Source: Treponema bryantii NK4A124 (GTDB lineage: Bacteria > Spirochaetota > Spirochaetia > Treponematales > Treponemataceae). Taken from it: 64,000 nt of DNA. The stretch spans positions 62,001 through 126,000 of the forward strand of contig NZ_ATWV01000009.1 in assembly GCF_000421345.1 (NCBI RefSeq), written 5' to 3'. Below the pieces are notes generated by a model that was not told where the DNA came from, ran no database searches, and worked only from the letters and a program-made list of their open reading frames with translations. Positions 1-9,857 of the stretch are shown piece after piece. Numbering within the stretch: position 1 is the stretch's first letter; each line of letters opens with the position of its first letter. The translations under genes and the position numbers were made by a program.

Positions 1-1
1 T

Positions 2-715
2 GTTCATTTTATTGTAGATGGAATTGCAGATACCTTTAATGCAGTCGGTGAACTTCGAAAACTTAAAAAAGACTACAATGATCTTGTAATTAAACTGGAA
101 AATTACGAGGAAATGCAGCGCTCAAATGCTGATATCAGAAAGGAAAATGCCCGTCTTAAAGAGCAGCTTGATTTTGCAATTTCACTTGATGAAAAAAATA
201 TTCCTGCCCAGATCATTGCCAGAGATCTCGATAACGCCTTTACCTATCTTACAATCAACAAGGGAAGTGTAAACGGAATCAGAAAAAACATGCCGGTTAT
301 TGCTTTCCAGAATGGTAATCAGGGACTTGTTGGTAAGGTAGTTCAGGTAGGAACCTTTACCAGCCAGATTATGCCGATTTATAACATTAATAACATGGTT
401 TCTGCCCGTATACAGAATTCCCGTGATTTAGGTCTTGTAAACGGCTTAGGAAGTCAGGATCAGCCGCTTTTAATGCAGTACATCCGAAAGTCTGTTGTAG
501 ACGAACTCAGTTACGGAGATATAGTTGTTACCTCCGGAGAAAATGATAATTACATGCGTGATATAGCAATCGGCTCAATTTCAAAAATTACAACACTTGA
601 TTATAACTCTTCCCTCAATATAGAGCTTATACCGATTATTGACTTTGCAAGACTCGAAAATGTTGTTGTTGTAAATCAGAAAGAACTGAACGACCGAAAG
701 GCAGACAAGGAGTAG
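2..715 (+). CDS. mreC: MreC, rod shape-determining protein (5' end outside window)
   Basis: MreC is the periplasmic, membrane-anchored scaffold of the elongasome that links MreB/MreD to PBP2 and RodA. The frame is open from base 2, so the start codon and the N-terminal membrane helix lie outside the window; about 237 residues remain. The visible N-terminus is rich in Leu, Lys and Glu and looks like the usual coiled coil. The rest fits the beta-barrel MreC core, with Gly/Val-rich strands such as VGKVVQVGTF. mreD begins 5 bases after the stop, and mrdA and rodA follow. The identification is by family resemblance plus this very conserved gene order. Confidence 0.9.
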   Translation, partial: VHFIVDGIADTFNAVGELRKLKKDYNDLVIKLENYEEMQRSNADIRKENARLKEQLDFAISLDEKNIPAQIIARDLDNAFTYLTINKGSVNGIRKNMPVIAFQNGNQGLVGKVVQVGTFTSQIMPIYNINNMVSARIQNSRDLGLVNGLGSQDQPLLMQYIRKSVVDELSYGDIVVTSGENDNYMRDIAIGSISKITTLDYNSSLNIELIPIIDFARLENVVVVNQKELNDRKADKE

Positions 716-720
716 GGGAA

Positions 721-1245
721 ATGGCAAAATCAATTCTTGTAAGTACTTTTATTCTTTTGTGTGCTGTAATTCTGGAATCTTCCATACTTTCCAATATCAG
801 TGTAATTTATATTGTTCCTGATTTAGTTTTAATCTGTTCAATTTATTTTTCTCTCCTCAATGGAAAAATTGTTGGTGAAACAACAGGTTTTATTTCTGGA
901 ATCCTTCTCGATTTTATAACAGGTATTCCTTTTGGTTTTAATTGCCTTTTCAGAACTATTATAGGATACGTTGCAGGAATTTTTGCAAAAAACGTAATTA
1001 TTTCCGGCTTTATTCTTCCTATGCTTTGTGTCGGAATCGGAACTATTGCAAAAACTCTTATGGTAGAACTTCTGGGCCTGCTCTTCCCGAATGTACATAT
1101 TTATATTGCAGGTATAATTTCTTATGATTTTCTTTTTGAATTCATAGAGAATGTTTTACTTGCTCCATTTGTTTTCAAGTTTTTGAGCTTCTTCAGAAAA
1201 TCTCTTGCTGTACGCTCAGTAAAGGATAGCATAGATAATGATTAA
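721..1245 (+). CDS. mreD: MreD, rod shape-determining membrane protein
   Basis: This 174-residue protein is almost entirely hydrophobic, with about five membrane segments, which matches MreD in size and topology. MreD is an inner-membrane member of the elongasome. The start ATG is preceded by an AG-rich ribosome-binding site (aaggag) that overlaps the end of mreC. The stop codon overlaps the mrdA start by 8 bases, so translation is probably coupled. MreD sequences are poorly conserved, so the call rests on topology and position between mreC and mrdA. Confidence 0.85.
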   Translation: MAKSILVSTFILLCAVILESSILSNISVIYIVPDLVLICSIYFSLLNGKIVGETTGFISGILLDFITGIPFGFNCLFRTIIGYVAGIFAKNVIISGFILPMLCVGIGTIAKTLMVELLGLLFPNVHIYIAGIISYDFLFEFIENVLLAPFVFKFLSFFRKSLAVRSVKDSIDND

Positions 1246-3121
1246 TTCAGAAGACAGGCTGACCAAAGGTGCAAAAATCTTCATTCTCCTCATAGTGCTT
1301 GTTCTTTTTTTCATCTTTTATGCCTATCGTCTCTTTTCAATGCAGATTGTTCAGGGAGAGCACTACCGTTCACAGTCACAGCGTATTTCAAGTCAGATTA
1401 CTGTCATTTCTGCTCAGCGTGGTGAAATTTTTGACCGGAATGCCCTTCTGCCAATTGTAATTAATACAGACTCTTTTGCGGTAGACGTTACGCCTGGTGA
1501 AATTCCGAAAGACCGTTATGATACTGTTATGCTTAAGCTTGCCCAGTATCTGGGAATCAGTAAAACAGAAATAGACAGAAAGATTCCTAAGAATATGCGC
1601 CGTTCTTATTCAACCGTTCAGATAAAATCAAACGTGCCTTTTACCGTAATTTCAAATATTGCGGAAAATAAAATAGATCTCCCTGGTGTTTCCTGGGTTT
1701 CAAAGCCAATAAGAAACTATCAGCATACTGGTTCAATGTCGCATATCGTAGGTTATGTAGGTGATATTAACCAGGACGAAATGACGGTTCTTTATAATCA
1801 GGGATATAAAAAAACAAGTATTGTCGGTAAAACCGGAATTGAAAAACAGTACGATTCTCTGCTTCAGGGTAAAGAAGGTCGAGAAATGTCTACAGTTGAT
1901 GTACACGGCCGAATCATTTCAGATACTCCGATTGTTGAGCCTCCTGAGATGGGAAAGAGTCTTGTTCTTACAATTGATTCTGATATCCAGAAGCTGGTAG
2001 AAGAAGCATTGGGAAATAGAGTAGGCGCTTCTGTAGTTTTAAAGCCTGCTACCGGCGAAGTACTTGCAATGGTTTCTTACCCTTATTTTGATTCAAATAT
2101 TTTCAGTTCAGATGATGCAGGAATTGAATATTCAAAACTTGTAAATGATAAATCAAAACCTCTTTTGAATCGTGCGGTACAGGTTTCTTATCCTCCGGCA
2201 TCGACTTTCAAAATCATTATGTCTGCTGCCATGCTTCAGGAAAATGCCTTCCCGGCAAGCAAAAAAATTGAGTGTAAGGGTGTAATGATTTATGGTGGCC
2301 GCCGCTTCCATTGTCACGTTCATGAACCTGGACACGGCTGGCTTGACCTTAAAAATGCTATGGCTCAATCCTGCGACGTTTATTACTGGACTGTAGGACG
2401 TGATTCTCTTGGTATTGAAAAAATTGCATCTTATGCCCGTGAGTTTGGCTTTGGTAAGAGCGCACAAATAGACCTTCCAAGCCAGGTTGCTGGTCTTGTA
2501 CCAACTGCAGAATGGAAGGAAAAGAAGTATCATGAAAAGTGGCTTGGTGGAGATACAATGTCATGTTCTATCGGTCAGGGCTATATGGAAGCAACTCCTC
2601 TGCAGCTTGCTAATATGGTTGCCATGGTTTCTAATGAAGGAGTAATTTATAAACCTCATATCTTAAAAGAAGTAAGGGATCCTGTTACAGGAGAAGTTAT
2701 TGATTCAGTAAAACCACAGGTGCTTACAGAATCTACAATCGATAAAGATGTATGGAAACAGATTCAGGAAGCAATGCGTTATACAGTTACAGACGGTACA
2801 CCTCAGTATCCGATGCATAATAAGATTGTACAGATTGCCTGTAAAACTGGTACTGCCGAAGTTGAGCCTTACAGTAATCCTAACAGAAAAGATGAACAGA
2901 GCTGGCACTCCTGGCTTGTTGCTTATGCTCCTTATGATGCACCACCGGAAGACCGTGTCTGCGTCGCAACAATCGTAGAAGCCTGCAATAAATGGGAATG
3001 GTGGGCTCCTTACTGTACCAATATTATTATTCAGGGAATATTTGCAAACCAGACCTGTGAAGAAGCAACAAAGGCTCTCGGTTTCTCATATCTTACACAG
3101 AACCGCGGAAGGCAGGAATAG
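1238..3121 (+). CDS. mrdA: Penicillin-binding protein 2 (class B transpeptidase)
   Basis: PBP2 cross-links peptidoglycan during cell elongation together with RodA. The 627-residue protein has one N-terminal membrane helix (about residues 12-30), a dimerisation/pedestal region, and a transpeptidase domain. The active-site motif ASTFK places the nucleophile at Ser322 and the general base at Lys325. An SCD triad (378-380) and a KTGTAE motif near residue 540 complete the active site. Length is typical for PBP2. It starts inside the end of mreD and is followed 11 bases later by rodA, the standard elongation operon. No defect was seen. Confidence 0.95.
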   Translation: MINSEDRLTKGAKIFILLIVLVLFFIFYAYRLFSMQIVQGEHYRSQSQRISSQITVISAQRGEIFDRNALLPIVINTDSFAVDVTPGEIPKDRYDTVMLKLAQYLGISKTEIDRKIPKNMRRSYSTVQIKSNVPFTVISNIAENKIDLPGVSWVSKPIRNYQHTGSMSHIVGYVGDINQDEMTVLYNQGYKKTSIVGKTGIEKQYDSLLQGKEGREMSTVDVHGRIISDTPIVEPPEMGKSLVLTIDSDIQKLVEEALGNRVGASVVLKPATGEVLAMVSYPYFDSNIFSSDDAGIEYSKLVNDKSKPLLNRAVQVSYPPASTFKIIMSAAMLQENAFPASKKIECKGVMIYGGRRFHCHVHEPGHGWLDLKNAMAQSCDVYYWTVGRDSLGIEKIASYAREFGFGKSAQIDLPSQVAGLVPTAEWKEKKYHEKWLGGDTMSCSIGQGYMEATPLQLANMVAMVSNEGVIYKPHILKEVRDPVTGEVIDSVKPQVLTESTIDKDVWKQIQEAMRYTVTDGTPQYPMHNKIVQIACKTGTAEVEPYSNPNRKDEQSWHSWLVAYAPYDAPPEDRVCVATIVEACNKWEWWAPYCTNIIIQGIFANQTCEEATKALGFSYLTQNRGRQE

Positions 3122-3132
3122 GAGAGGGGAGT

Positions 3133-4446
3133 ATGAAGAATAAATTCTTTTCAATGTTCGATTATCTTCTGATTCTTGTTGTACTCACTCTGGTTTCTCT
3201 TGGAGTAATGTTTATTTATTCTTCAAGCATCAACTCAGAAGGTGTTCGTGTTACAAATGAATATATAAAACAGATAATCTGGGCTTCAATAGGTTTTGTA
3301 ATCATGATTGCAATTACAATTTATGATTACAGACGAACAGAATCTCTTTCAATTTATGGATTCATAGGTCTGCTTCTGCTTTTAGTTTACACACGTATTT
3401 TCGGACGTTATGTAAACGGTGCAAAAAGCTGGATCGGAATAGGTGAGTTCGGTATTCAGCCTTCGGAGTTTGGAAAAGTTTTTTATATTCTTTATCTTGC
3501 AAGAATACTTGATAATACTGCAAATGGAGATCAGCTTCGCCGCTTCTTCCTTGCAACCGGAGTATTGCTGCTTCCAATGGGACTAATTCTTTTACAACCG
3601 GACCTGGGAACTGCTTCTGTATACCTTCCTATTTACTTTATCATGTGTTTTATTGCAGGTGTACCAATTCGCTATATTGGTTATGTATTCCTCTTTGGTG
3701 TCTTTACAATTTTCTTTGCCATTCTTCCGGTATGGAATGCAGAAATTGCTGTGACTCCCCTTGCCGTAATTTCCATTTTAACCAATATGCGTCTCCGCAT
3801 GATTTTGATTTTTGCCTTTTTAATTATTACTCTTCTGGGCTGGGTAATCCGCCGATATCTGCATGGCCCACGCTATATCCACTGGATTATCTATTTTACA
3901 TCAATTATCGGGCTTGCTTTAATTTTTTCACTTATACTTGGTAAGGTACTTAAAGATTATCAGATTAAACGTCTCATTATCTTTATGAATCCAAATAAAG
4001 ACCCTCTGGGAGCCGGATGGAATATCATTCAGTCTAAGGTTGCAATTGGTGCCGGCGGTCTTATCGGACAAGGTTATCTGATGGGAACCCAGAGTCATTA
4101 CCGCTTTTTGCCTCAGCAGAGTACAGACTTTATCTTCAGTATCTTATCTGAGGAATTCGGTTTCCTGGGTGGTATACTTGTATTCTCTCTGTATTTAATT
4201 ATTCTTCTTAAGATTCTTTATATAATCCGTAAATGCGTAAACAGATATGGTTCATATATCTGTGCAGGAATATTCGGAATGTTCTCATTTCATTTCTTTA
4301 TTAATGTTGGAATGGTTATGGGTATAATGCCTATTACAGGTATTCCTTTGCAGTTCCTGTCTTACGGCGGTTCATCACTGCTTACTGCAATGATGTGTAT
4401 AGGCCTTGTAATGAATGTTAATTACCGTAAAGCAGAATTGAAGTAG
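3133..4446 (+). CDS. rodA: RodA, SEDS-family peptidoglycan glycosyltransferase
   Basis: RodA polymerises lipid II into glycan strands and is the partner of PBP2. The 437-residue protein has about ten membrane segments and conserved SEDS features: the GIGEFGIQPSEFGK loop, the LLQPDLGTA motif, and a C-terminal GIPLQFLSYGGSS motif. A strong GGAGAGGGG-type ribosome-binding site lies just upstream of the ATG. It is the last gene of the mre/mrd operon; two palindromes downstream (4528-4603) separate it from the convergent mfd. Confidence 0.95.
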   Translation: MKNKFFSMFDYLLILVVLTLVSLGVMFIYSSSINSEGVRVTNEYIKQIIWASIGFVIMIAITIYDYRRTESLSIYGFIGLLLLLVYTRIFGRYVNGAKSWIGIGEFGIQPSEFGKVFYILYLARILDNTANGDQLRRFFLATGVLLLPMGLILLQPDLGTASVYLPIYFIMCFIAGVPIRYIGYVFLFGVFTIFFAILPVWNAEIAVTPLAVISILTNMRLRMILIFAFLIITLLGWVIRRYLHGPRYIHWIIYFTSIIGLALIFSLILGKVLKDYQIKRLIIFMNPNKDPLGAGWNIIQSKVAIGAGGLIGQGYLMGTQSHYRFLPQQSTDFIFSILSEEFGFLGGILVFSLYLIILLKILYIIRKCVNRYGSYICAGIFGMFSFHFFINVGMVMGIMPITGIPLQFLSYGGSSLLTAMMCIGLVMNVNYRKAELK

Positions 4447-4527
4447 GGATAGAAATCATATATTAAAAAGATAGTTAATGGTAGACAGAATATACATTAT
4501 AGTAAGTTGCAAAAGCAGAAATATAAA

Positions 4528-4603
4528 TCCCGAAACAAGTTCGGGATGACCAATAATTGTGACCCGTGCTGACGTCTCTGTCATGCTGAACTTGTTTCAG
4601 CAT
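4528..4603. repeat. Pair of palindromic repeats between rodA and mfd
   Basis: Two perfect hairpins flank a short spacer. The first has arms tcccgaa/ttcggga (4528-4546) with loop acaag. The second has arms atgctgaa/ttcagcat (4583-4603) around cttgt. The same two-hairpin unit, in the opposite order, occurs at 22620-22673. The unit sits between two convergent genes and ends 2 bases from the mfd stop, so it may act as a bidirectional terminator, although neither hairpin is followed by a long T-run. Confidence 0.75.
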
Positions 4604-4605
4604 CT

Positions 4606-7600
4606 CTATGCCAGCTGGCTGAGTTTTTCGCGTATGAACTCTGACTTTTCTTTTAAGCCGATTTTTCCAAGTTTGATATAGATGTAATTAGGAAGCTTTG
4701 CATTGAGCCGTACAGTTCCAGGGTTGTCTTTAATGAGTTTAAGGATTTTATCAATTGAGATATTTGATACCTGATTAAACTCAACCGCAACTTCTCCCTG
4801 TCTTTCCTTGATAGATTTTATTGAGAGTTTACGACAGATAATACGGATTTCGGCAAGAGCCAGTAAGCTTGAAACTTCTTCCGGAATCGGTCCAAAGCGG
4901 TCGGCAAGCTCTGCAAGAACTGCATCGAATTCTGCATCGTCTGTAACGGCTGCAATCTTTTTGTAGATTTCCATCTTAATCTGAGGATTGATGATATAGG
5001 TATCCGGAATAAAGCCTGTGTATTCCATTTCCATAAGAACTTCGGATTCTTCCTTGTAGTCCTTCTGCAATGCTAGTCTGTTTACAGCATCGTTCAAAAG
5101 CCTTACGTACATATCAAAGCCGACTGAGTAAACATCACCACTCTGGTCCCGGCCAAGCAGGTTTCCAGCCCCTCGGATTTCCATATCCTTCATGGCAATC
5201 TTAAAGCCCGAACCAAGCTCTGTAAAGTCGCTGATTACCTGCAGACGCTTCATGGCAACTTCAGAAAGTGCCTTATTCTCCGGATACAAAAGATATGCGT
5301 AAGCCTGACGGTCGCTTCGTCCAACGCGGCCACGCAGCTGGTAAAGCTGTGAGACGCCGTACATGTCGGCTCGGTCAATAATGATTGTATTTACGTTTGG
5401 AATATCAATTCCATTTTCAATGATAGTCGTCGCAATCAGAACGTGGAAGCCGCCCATCTTAAAACGGTGGAAAATCTCTTCCAGCTGGGTAGATGTCATC
5501 TGACCATGTGCTACATCAACTAAAACTTCAGGTACCAGAGTTTCAATCTTGCGCTGAATTTCCTGAAGAGACTCTACCCTGTTATGCAGATAGAAAACCT
5601 GGCCGCCCCGCTCTATTTCCCGCCTTATTGCCTGGGCAACACGCTCGTCTGTAAACTCATCAACTACAGTTTCAATAGCCTGGCGGTTCTGCGGTGGCGT
5701 TGTTAAAAGGCTCATATCACGGATTTTCAGGAGGCTCATATGAAGTGTTCTTGGAATCGGCGTTGCAGACATAGTAAGACAGTCGATGTTGTTTTTCATC
5801 ACCTTGAGTTTTTCCTTGTCCTTTACACCAAAACGCTGCTCTTCATCAATAATCATAAGCCCAAGCTTTTTGAAGCTTACATCCTTCTGAATGATTCTGT
5901 GAGTTCCAACGAGAATATCAACATCACCGCTTGCAACCCTGGCCAGAATCTTTTTCTGCTCAGCAGGTGCTACAAAGCGAGAAAGTCTTTCTATTTTTAC
6001 CGGGAAGTTTTTAAAACGGCCCTTGCAGGTTTCATAATGCTGTTCAGCTAAGATTGTAGTTGGTGCCAGAAAGGCAACCTGTTTTCCACCCATAACAGCC
6101 TTAAAGGCTGCTCGCATGGCAATCTCTGTCTTTCCATAACCAACGTCGCCGCAAATCAGGCGGTCCATCGGAACCGGCTTTTCCATATCAGCTTTTATTT
6201 CTTCGGTTACTGTAATCTGATCCGGAGTATCTTCGTAAGGGAAAGCGGCCTCAAAAGCAGCCTGCCATTCAGTTTCTTTTGGGAAAGCAAAGCCCACAGA
6301 AGCCTGACGTCTTGAATACAAATCGATGAGCTTCTGGGCAATATCTTCTACGGCCTGCTTTACCTTGTTCTTTCGGCTTTCCCAGGACTTACTTCCAATG
6401 CGGTCCAGGCGGGGCTTGTCACCCTCGTTTCCAATATAACGCTGAACAAGGTTTACCTGTTCAATTGGTACAAAGGCAATTTCGTTATCTGCATATTCAA
6501 GCTTGATATAATCGCGCTCGTTTCCCATTGCCTTTACACGTTCAATTCCGTGAAAGAGCCCTATTCCCCAGTTTACGTGAACAACATAATCACCCGGATT
6601 AAGCTCTACAAAGGTGTCTATAGCCTTAGATTTTGCCTTGTTTACAGACTTTGCAACATACTGGCGGCGGCCAAAAATCTCGTTTTCCTGAATAACTAAA
6701 AGCTTTGCATCCGGCAGTCTGAAGCCGGCAGAAATGGCCTTTGGAATCAGAATTACCGGATGAACTGAGCCATCATCTGCAATATCAGTAAAATCCTTAA
6801 AAATCTCGTGAATACGGAGCTGCTGGTTTTCATTATCAGTGAAAATAAAGATATTCCAGCCGGCATTCTGAAGCTGAGTCAGCTCCTCCTTCATAAAGTT
6901 GATGTTTCCGAAGAAAGAACGAGCCGGTTCAGCTCCTATCTGATAATGGTAGACAGAATTATCCCCATCTTCTTTGTTAAGTGTTCTAAAAAGTATACAT
7001 CTTGAGATGTTTTCTAGCAGTTTTTCATAATCAGAAAGCACCATATCAGGTGGTAAAACCGGATATTCTTCTCTTGAGGTTCGGTAAAGCTTGTTATACT
7101 CACGGTTTATTGTAAGTCTGGCGTTTTCCTGTTTGTCGTAATTGTAAAAAAGAACAAAGGTGTTTTCGTCAATATAATCCAGTAAAGTATAGGTTTTATC
7201 GTAAATCAGCTGATATAAAAACTCTTCTCCCTCGGCTTCTTTGCTTACAGAAAGGCCTGTAAGGAGATTATCAAGGTATTTTTGAGCGGTTTCTGTAAGT
7301 GGCAGGTGTACGGAAAAGTCGGAGATTGCGGCGTTTAAGGTGTTTGTGGCATTTTCTGCAGTGCCTGCCCCATCCTCTTTAATCGCAGTTTCCTGGTATT
7401 CAGCCATGCGGACTCGGGCTTTTTCAATCAATTCATCAGTCCAAAGTACTTCTTTTGTAGGATAAATCAGAAGGTCCTGCTTTGTGCCTATGGTTGTCTG
7501 AGTATCAGTTTCAAATTCCTTGAAGGATTCAATTTCATCAAAATCAAAAATAACACGGCTGGCATGTTCATCGCATGGTAAAAAGATATCCAGTACTTCA

Positions 7601-8241
7601 CCACGAAGGCTGAATTCTCCGCGGACATTTACCTTTGGAACCCGGGTATAGCCCATATTACTGAGCTTTTGAGCAATGCCGGTAGTATCCAGTTTATCTC
7701 CTTTGTTGAGCTTAAAAGAATTGCTTTTAAGATAATCTGGAGCTGGCAGCGGAGACATAAAGGCCCGCTGGGTGAAAATGAAAATACGCGGAGTTGAATT
7801 AAAGGTTATTGTTTCCTTTTTAGAAATCAACTTAGAAAGAACACCTGCCCTTTTACCAAAGGTTACTGAGCCTCGGGCTGCAGGACGGTAAGGAACTGTT
7901 CCCCAGTCCGGGAAAACATGAACTTCTGCTTCTTCAAAAATGGCGGCCAGGTCTTCTTCTATGTCACGGGCATCGGCTTCGGTTGGAACAACAATAATGA
8001 GATCTGAAGAAAAGTATTTATATGCAGGAGTACTCTTGCTTGAATTGGAATACTGCATTGCCTGAACGGTTTTTAAATGATTAGAACGGCAAATTTCTGC
8101 TGTAAGATAGCTGAAAAGTGAACCGTGAAGGCCTTCGATATTAAGCGGAAATTTTGAATTTTCGTCGAAAAAAGCAGCGCTTGTATCGCGGATTTTGCTT
8201 TGTTTATGTAATATTTCGTCTATAGAAGTTAATGATTTCAT
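4606..8241 (-). CDS. mfd: Transcription-repair coupling factor Mfd
   Basis: Mfd removes RNA polymerase stalled at DNA lesions and recruits the UvrABC excision system. The 1211-residue protein has the family's full length. It shows the UvrB-like N-terminus, a CarD-like RNA polymerase interaction domain around residues 540-600 (PGDYVVHVNWGIGLFHG), and superfamily 2 helicase motifs: Walker A GDVGYGKTE, the DEEQ box, and SATPIPRTLHMS. The C-terminal D7 domain is present. The upstream sequence contains TATAAT about 14 bases before the ATG but no clear ribosome-binding site. It is transcribed alone and converges on rodA. Confidence 0.97.
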   Translation of the reverse strand: MKSLTSIDEILHKQSKIRDTSAAFFDENSKFPLNIEGLHGSLFSYLTAEICRSNHLKTVQAMQYSNSSKSTPAYKYFSSDLIIVVPTEADARDIEEDLAAIFEEAEVHVFPDWGTVPYRPAARGSVTFGKRAGVLSKLISKKETITFNSTPRIFIFTQRAFMSPLPAPDYLKSNSFKLNKGDKLDTTGIAQKLSNMGYTRVPKVNVRGEFSLRGEVLDIFLPCDEHASRVIFDFDEIESFKEFETDTQTTIGTKQDLLIYPTKEVLWTDELIEKARVRMAEYQETAIKEDGAGTAENATNTLNAAISDFSVHLPLTETAQKYLDNLLTGLSVSKEAEGEEFLYQLIYDKTYTLLDYIDENTFVLFYNYDKQENARLTINREYNKLYRTSREEYPVLPPDMVLSDYEKLLENISRCILFRTLNKEDGDNSVYHYQIGAEPARSFFGNINFMKEELTQLQNAGWNIFIFTDNENQQLRIHEIFKDFTDIADDGSVHPVILIPKAISAGFRLPDAKLLVIQENEIFGRRQYVAKSVNKAKSKAIDTFVELNPGDYVVHVNWGIGLFHGIERVKAMGNERDYIKLEYADNEIAFVPIEQVNLVQRYIGNEGDKPRLDRIGSKSWESRKNKVKQAVEDIAQKLIDLYSRRQASVGFAFPKETEWQAAFEAAFPYEDTPDQITVTEEIKADMEKPVPMDRLICGDVGYGKTEIAMRAAFKAVMGGKQVAFLAPTTILAEQHYETCKGRFKNFPVKIERLSRFVAPAEQKKILARVASGDVDILVGTHRIIQKDVSFKKLGLMIIDEEQRFGVKDKEKLKVMKNNIDCLTMSATPIPRTLHMSLLKIRDMSLLTTPPQNRQAIETVVDEFTDERVAQAIRREIERGGQVFYLHNRVESLQEIQRKIETLVPEVLVDVAHGQMTSTQLEEIFHRFKMGGFHVLIATTIIENGIDIPNVNTIIIDRADMYGVSQLYQLRGRVGRSDRQAYAYLLYPENKALSEVAMKRLQVISDFTELGSGFKIAMKDMEIRGAGNLLGRDQSGDVYSVGFDMYVRLLNDAVNRLALQKDYKEESEVLMEMEYTGFIPDTYIINPQIKMEIYKKIAAVTDDAEFDAVLAELADRFGPIPEEVSSLLALAEIRIICRKLSIKSIKERQGEVAVEFNQVSNISIDKILKLIKDNPGTVRLNAKLPNYIYIKLGKIGLKEKSEFIREKLSQLA

Positions 8242-8292
8242 TTATTATTCCGATTATTATATATAGTAAAAGATTATTAATAGGAGAATACG

Positions 8293-9276
8293 TTGAAAAT
8301 TCGTAAACTGCTTTCAATTATATCAGTTCTTTTTGTTTTTGGACAGATGGCAATCTTTGCTGAGGATCAGTCTTCTGTACCTGATTACTCTAATGCTTCT
8401 GTGGCAATTAAATATTATAACAGGTCTGTTTATTATCCGGGAAGTGCAGATGAATCACCTGTTTTTGTTCATATTACAATCAAGAATAATGGTGCAGAAA
8501 CATTACGTTTTAAGCTGGCAGATGATCGTTCCTTCAGTATGGACTTTAATGCTTATACTGTAAAAAATAGTCGTCTTGAACAGACTGCAAATATAATTGA
8601 AAAGCGAACTACAAATCAGACTGTATATTTCAGAGAGCTTGCTCTTGAACAGGGAGAAGAATATTCCTTTGTTGAAAATGTAAAGGACTTCCTTAAGATT
8701 GAAGAACCTTCTGTTTATTATCTTGAACTTTTCTTTTACCCTGAACTTTATAAATCAAAATATCTTACTTTGAAATCAAACAGACTTACACTCGAAGTTC
8801 GCCCTTCTCCATCTGCAGCTTCTTCTAACTTCGTTCCTGTTAAAAATGAATCAGTTGAACTTTTGAAGCCACAGGATATCTCTCCTGATAAGGTTGTTGA
8901 ACAGACAATCATTGCAAGACAGAAATCTCTCTGGGATCAGTACTTCCTCTACATGGATGTTGAATCTTTGATTCAGAGAAATCCTTCTCTTAAGAAAAAA
9001 TATATTACTGTTTCTGCAGAAGAACGTACAAGAATGATTCAGTCTTTCAAGGGCGATTTGATGCAGGCAAGAATTGAAAATGATATTGTTGCAGTTCCGG
9101 AAAGCTTCCAGATTGAAAAAACAACTTATTCTCCAACAGAAGGAAGCGTTACTGTAATTGAATGGTTTAAATATCCTAACTTCAGTGAAAAGAAACGCTA
9201 TACATACAAGGTATGGCAGCGCGAAGGAATCTGGAAGATTTACGATTATACTGTAGTTAATCTTGGAACTGAGTAA
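8293..9276 (+). CDS. Exported protein of unknown function
   Basis: This 327-residue protein begins with a clear signal peptide (a charged MKIRK followed by a hydrophobic stretch ending near AIFAE). The start is a TTG; it is chosen because a TAGGAG ribosome-binding site sits 7 bases upstream and the signal peptide begins exactly there. The N-terminal half looks like an immunoglobulin-like beta domain with alternating hydrophobic strands. The C-terminal half contains a helical stretch followed by a strand-rich segment ending in WKIYDYTVVN, reminiscent of small NTF2-like folds. I do not recognise a named family. It leads a three-gene group with 9292 and 9858. Confidence 0.75.
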   Translation: MKIRKLLSIISVLFVFGQMAIFAEDQSSVPDYSNASVAIKYYNRSVYYPGSADESPVFVHITIKNNGAETLRFKLADDRSFSMDFNAYTVKNSRLEQTANIIEKRTTNQTVYFRELALEQGEEYSFVENVKDFLKIEEPSVYYLELFFYPELYKSKYLTLKSNRLTLEVRPSPSAASSNFVPVKNESVELLKPQDISPDKVVEQTIIARQKSLWDQYFLYMDVESLIQRNPSLKKKYITVSAEERTRMIQSFKGDLMQARIENDIVAVPESFQIEKTTYSPTEGSVTVIEWFKYPNFSEKKRYTYKVWQREGIWKIYDYTVVNLGTE

Positions 9277-9291
9277 CAGGCGGCCACTTAA

Positions 9292-9855
9292 ATGAAAGCA
9301 CTTGTTATTTCAGAAAGATCAGAAATTGTTGATTTTGTTACTCCACGCCTGAAAGAACTTGGTTTTGATATTATTCATTATAAATGGATTATCAAAGCCC
9401 TGGACAATATTGAAGAGATTCAGCCTGATGTAATTGTGCTTAGTGCCGTCGAATATCCAAGACACTGGAAAACTCTGGCTGGTTTTGTGCAAAGCGGTAT
9501 CGGTGGAAATAATGTCGGGGTTTACCTTTATGAAACTATCCCTCTTTCTGATGAAGAAAATAAAAAAGCCCTTGGACTTGGTGTACATCAGTTTACTGAA
9601 TATTATGAGCAGAATAAAAAAGCAGCTGAACCTGAATATACCAGTGTTGAAGTCATTTATAATGAAGCTTTAGGCTTAATCCATTTTTCTTCAGGTAAAT
9701 ATTTTGAAGAAAAGAAATTAATTGAGCTTAATGAAGAAATAACTAACGTTAGTTATTTAAAATATGTAAGCATTTATGATGGTAATAATTCAAAATCATT
9801 TTCTGCTTCTGTAGAAAATGTTTCTGATGGAATTACATGTCTGCAGATTGAATAG
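9292..9855 (+). CDS. Degenerate receiver-like protein
   Basis: The first 120 residues follow the alternating strand/helix pattern of a CheY-like receiver: MKALVISERSEIV for strand 1, and PDVIVLSAVEYP where the phospho-acceptor strand would be. The acidic pocket residues are replaced (ERS for DDS) and the acceptor Asp is replaced by Ser or Ala. If it is a receiver it cannot be phosphorylated normally. The C-terminal 65 residues form a separate small beta-rich module. It lies 15 bases after the exported protein and 2 bases before a zinc-ribbon protein, so the three are probably co-transcribed. The receiver call is inference from pattern only. Confidence 0.55.
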   Translation: MKALVISERSEIVDFVTPRLKELGFDIIHYKWIIKALDNIEEIQPDVIVLSAVEYPRHWKTLAGFVQSGIGGNNVGVYLYETIPLSDEENKKALGLGVHQFTEYYEQNKKAAEPEYTSVEVIYNEALGLIHFSSGKYFEEKKLIELNEEITNVSYLKYVSIYDGNNSKSFSASVENVSDGITCLQIE

Positions 9856-9857
9856 TT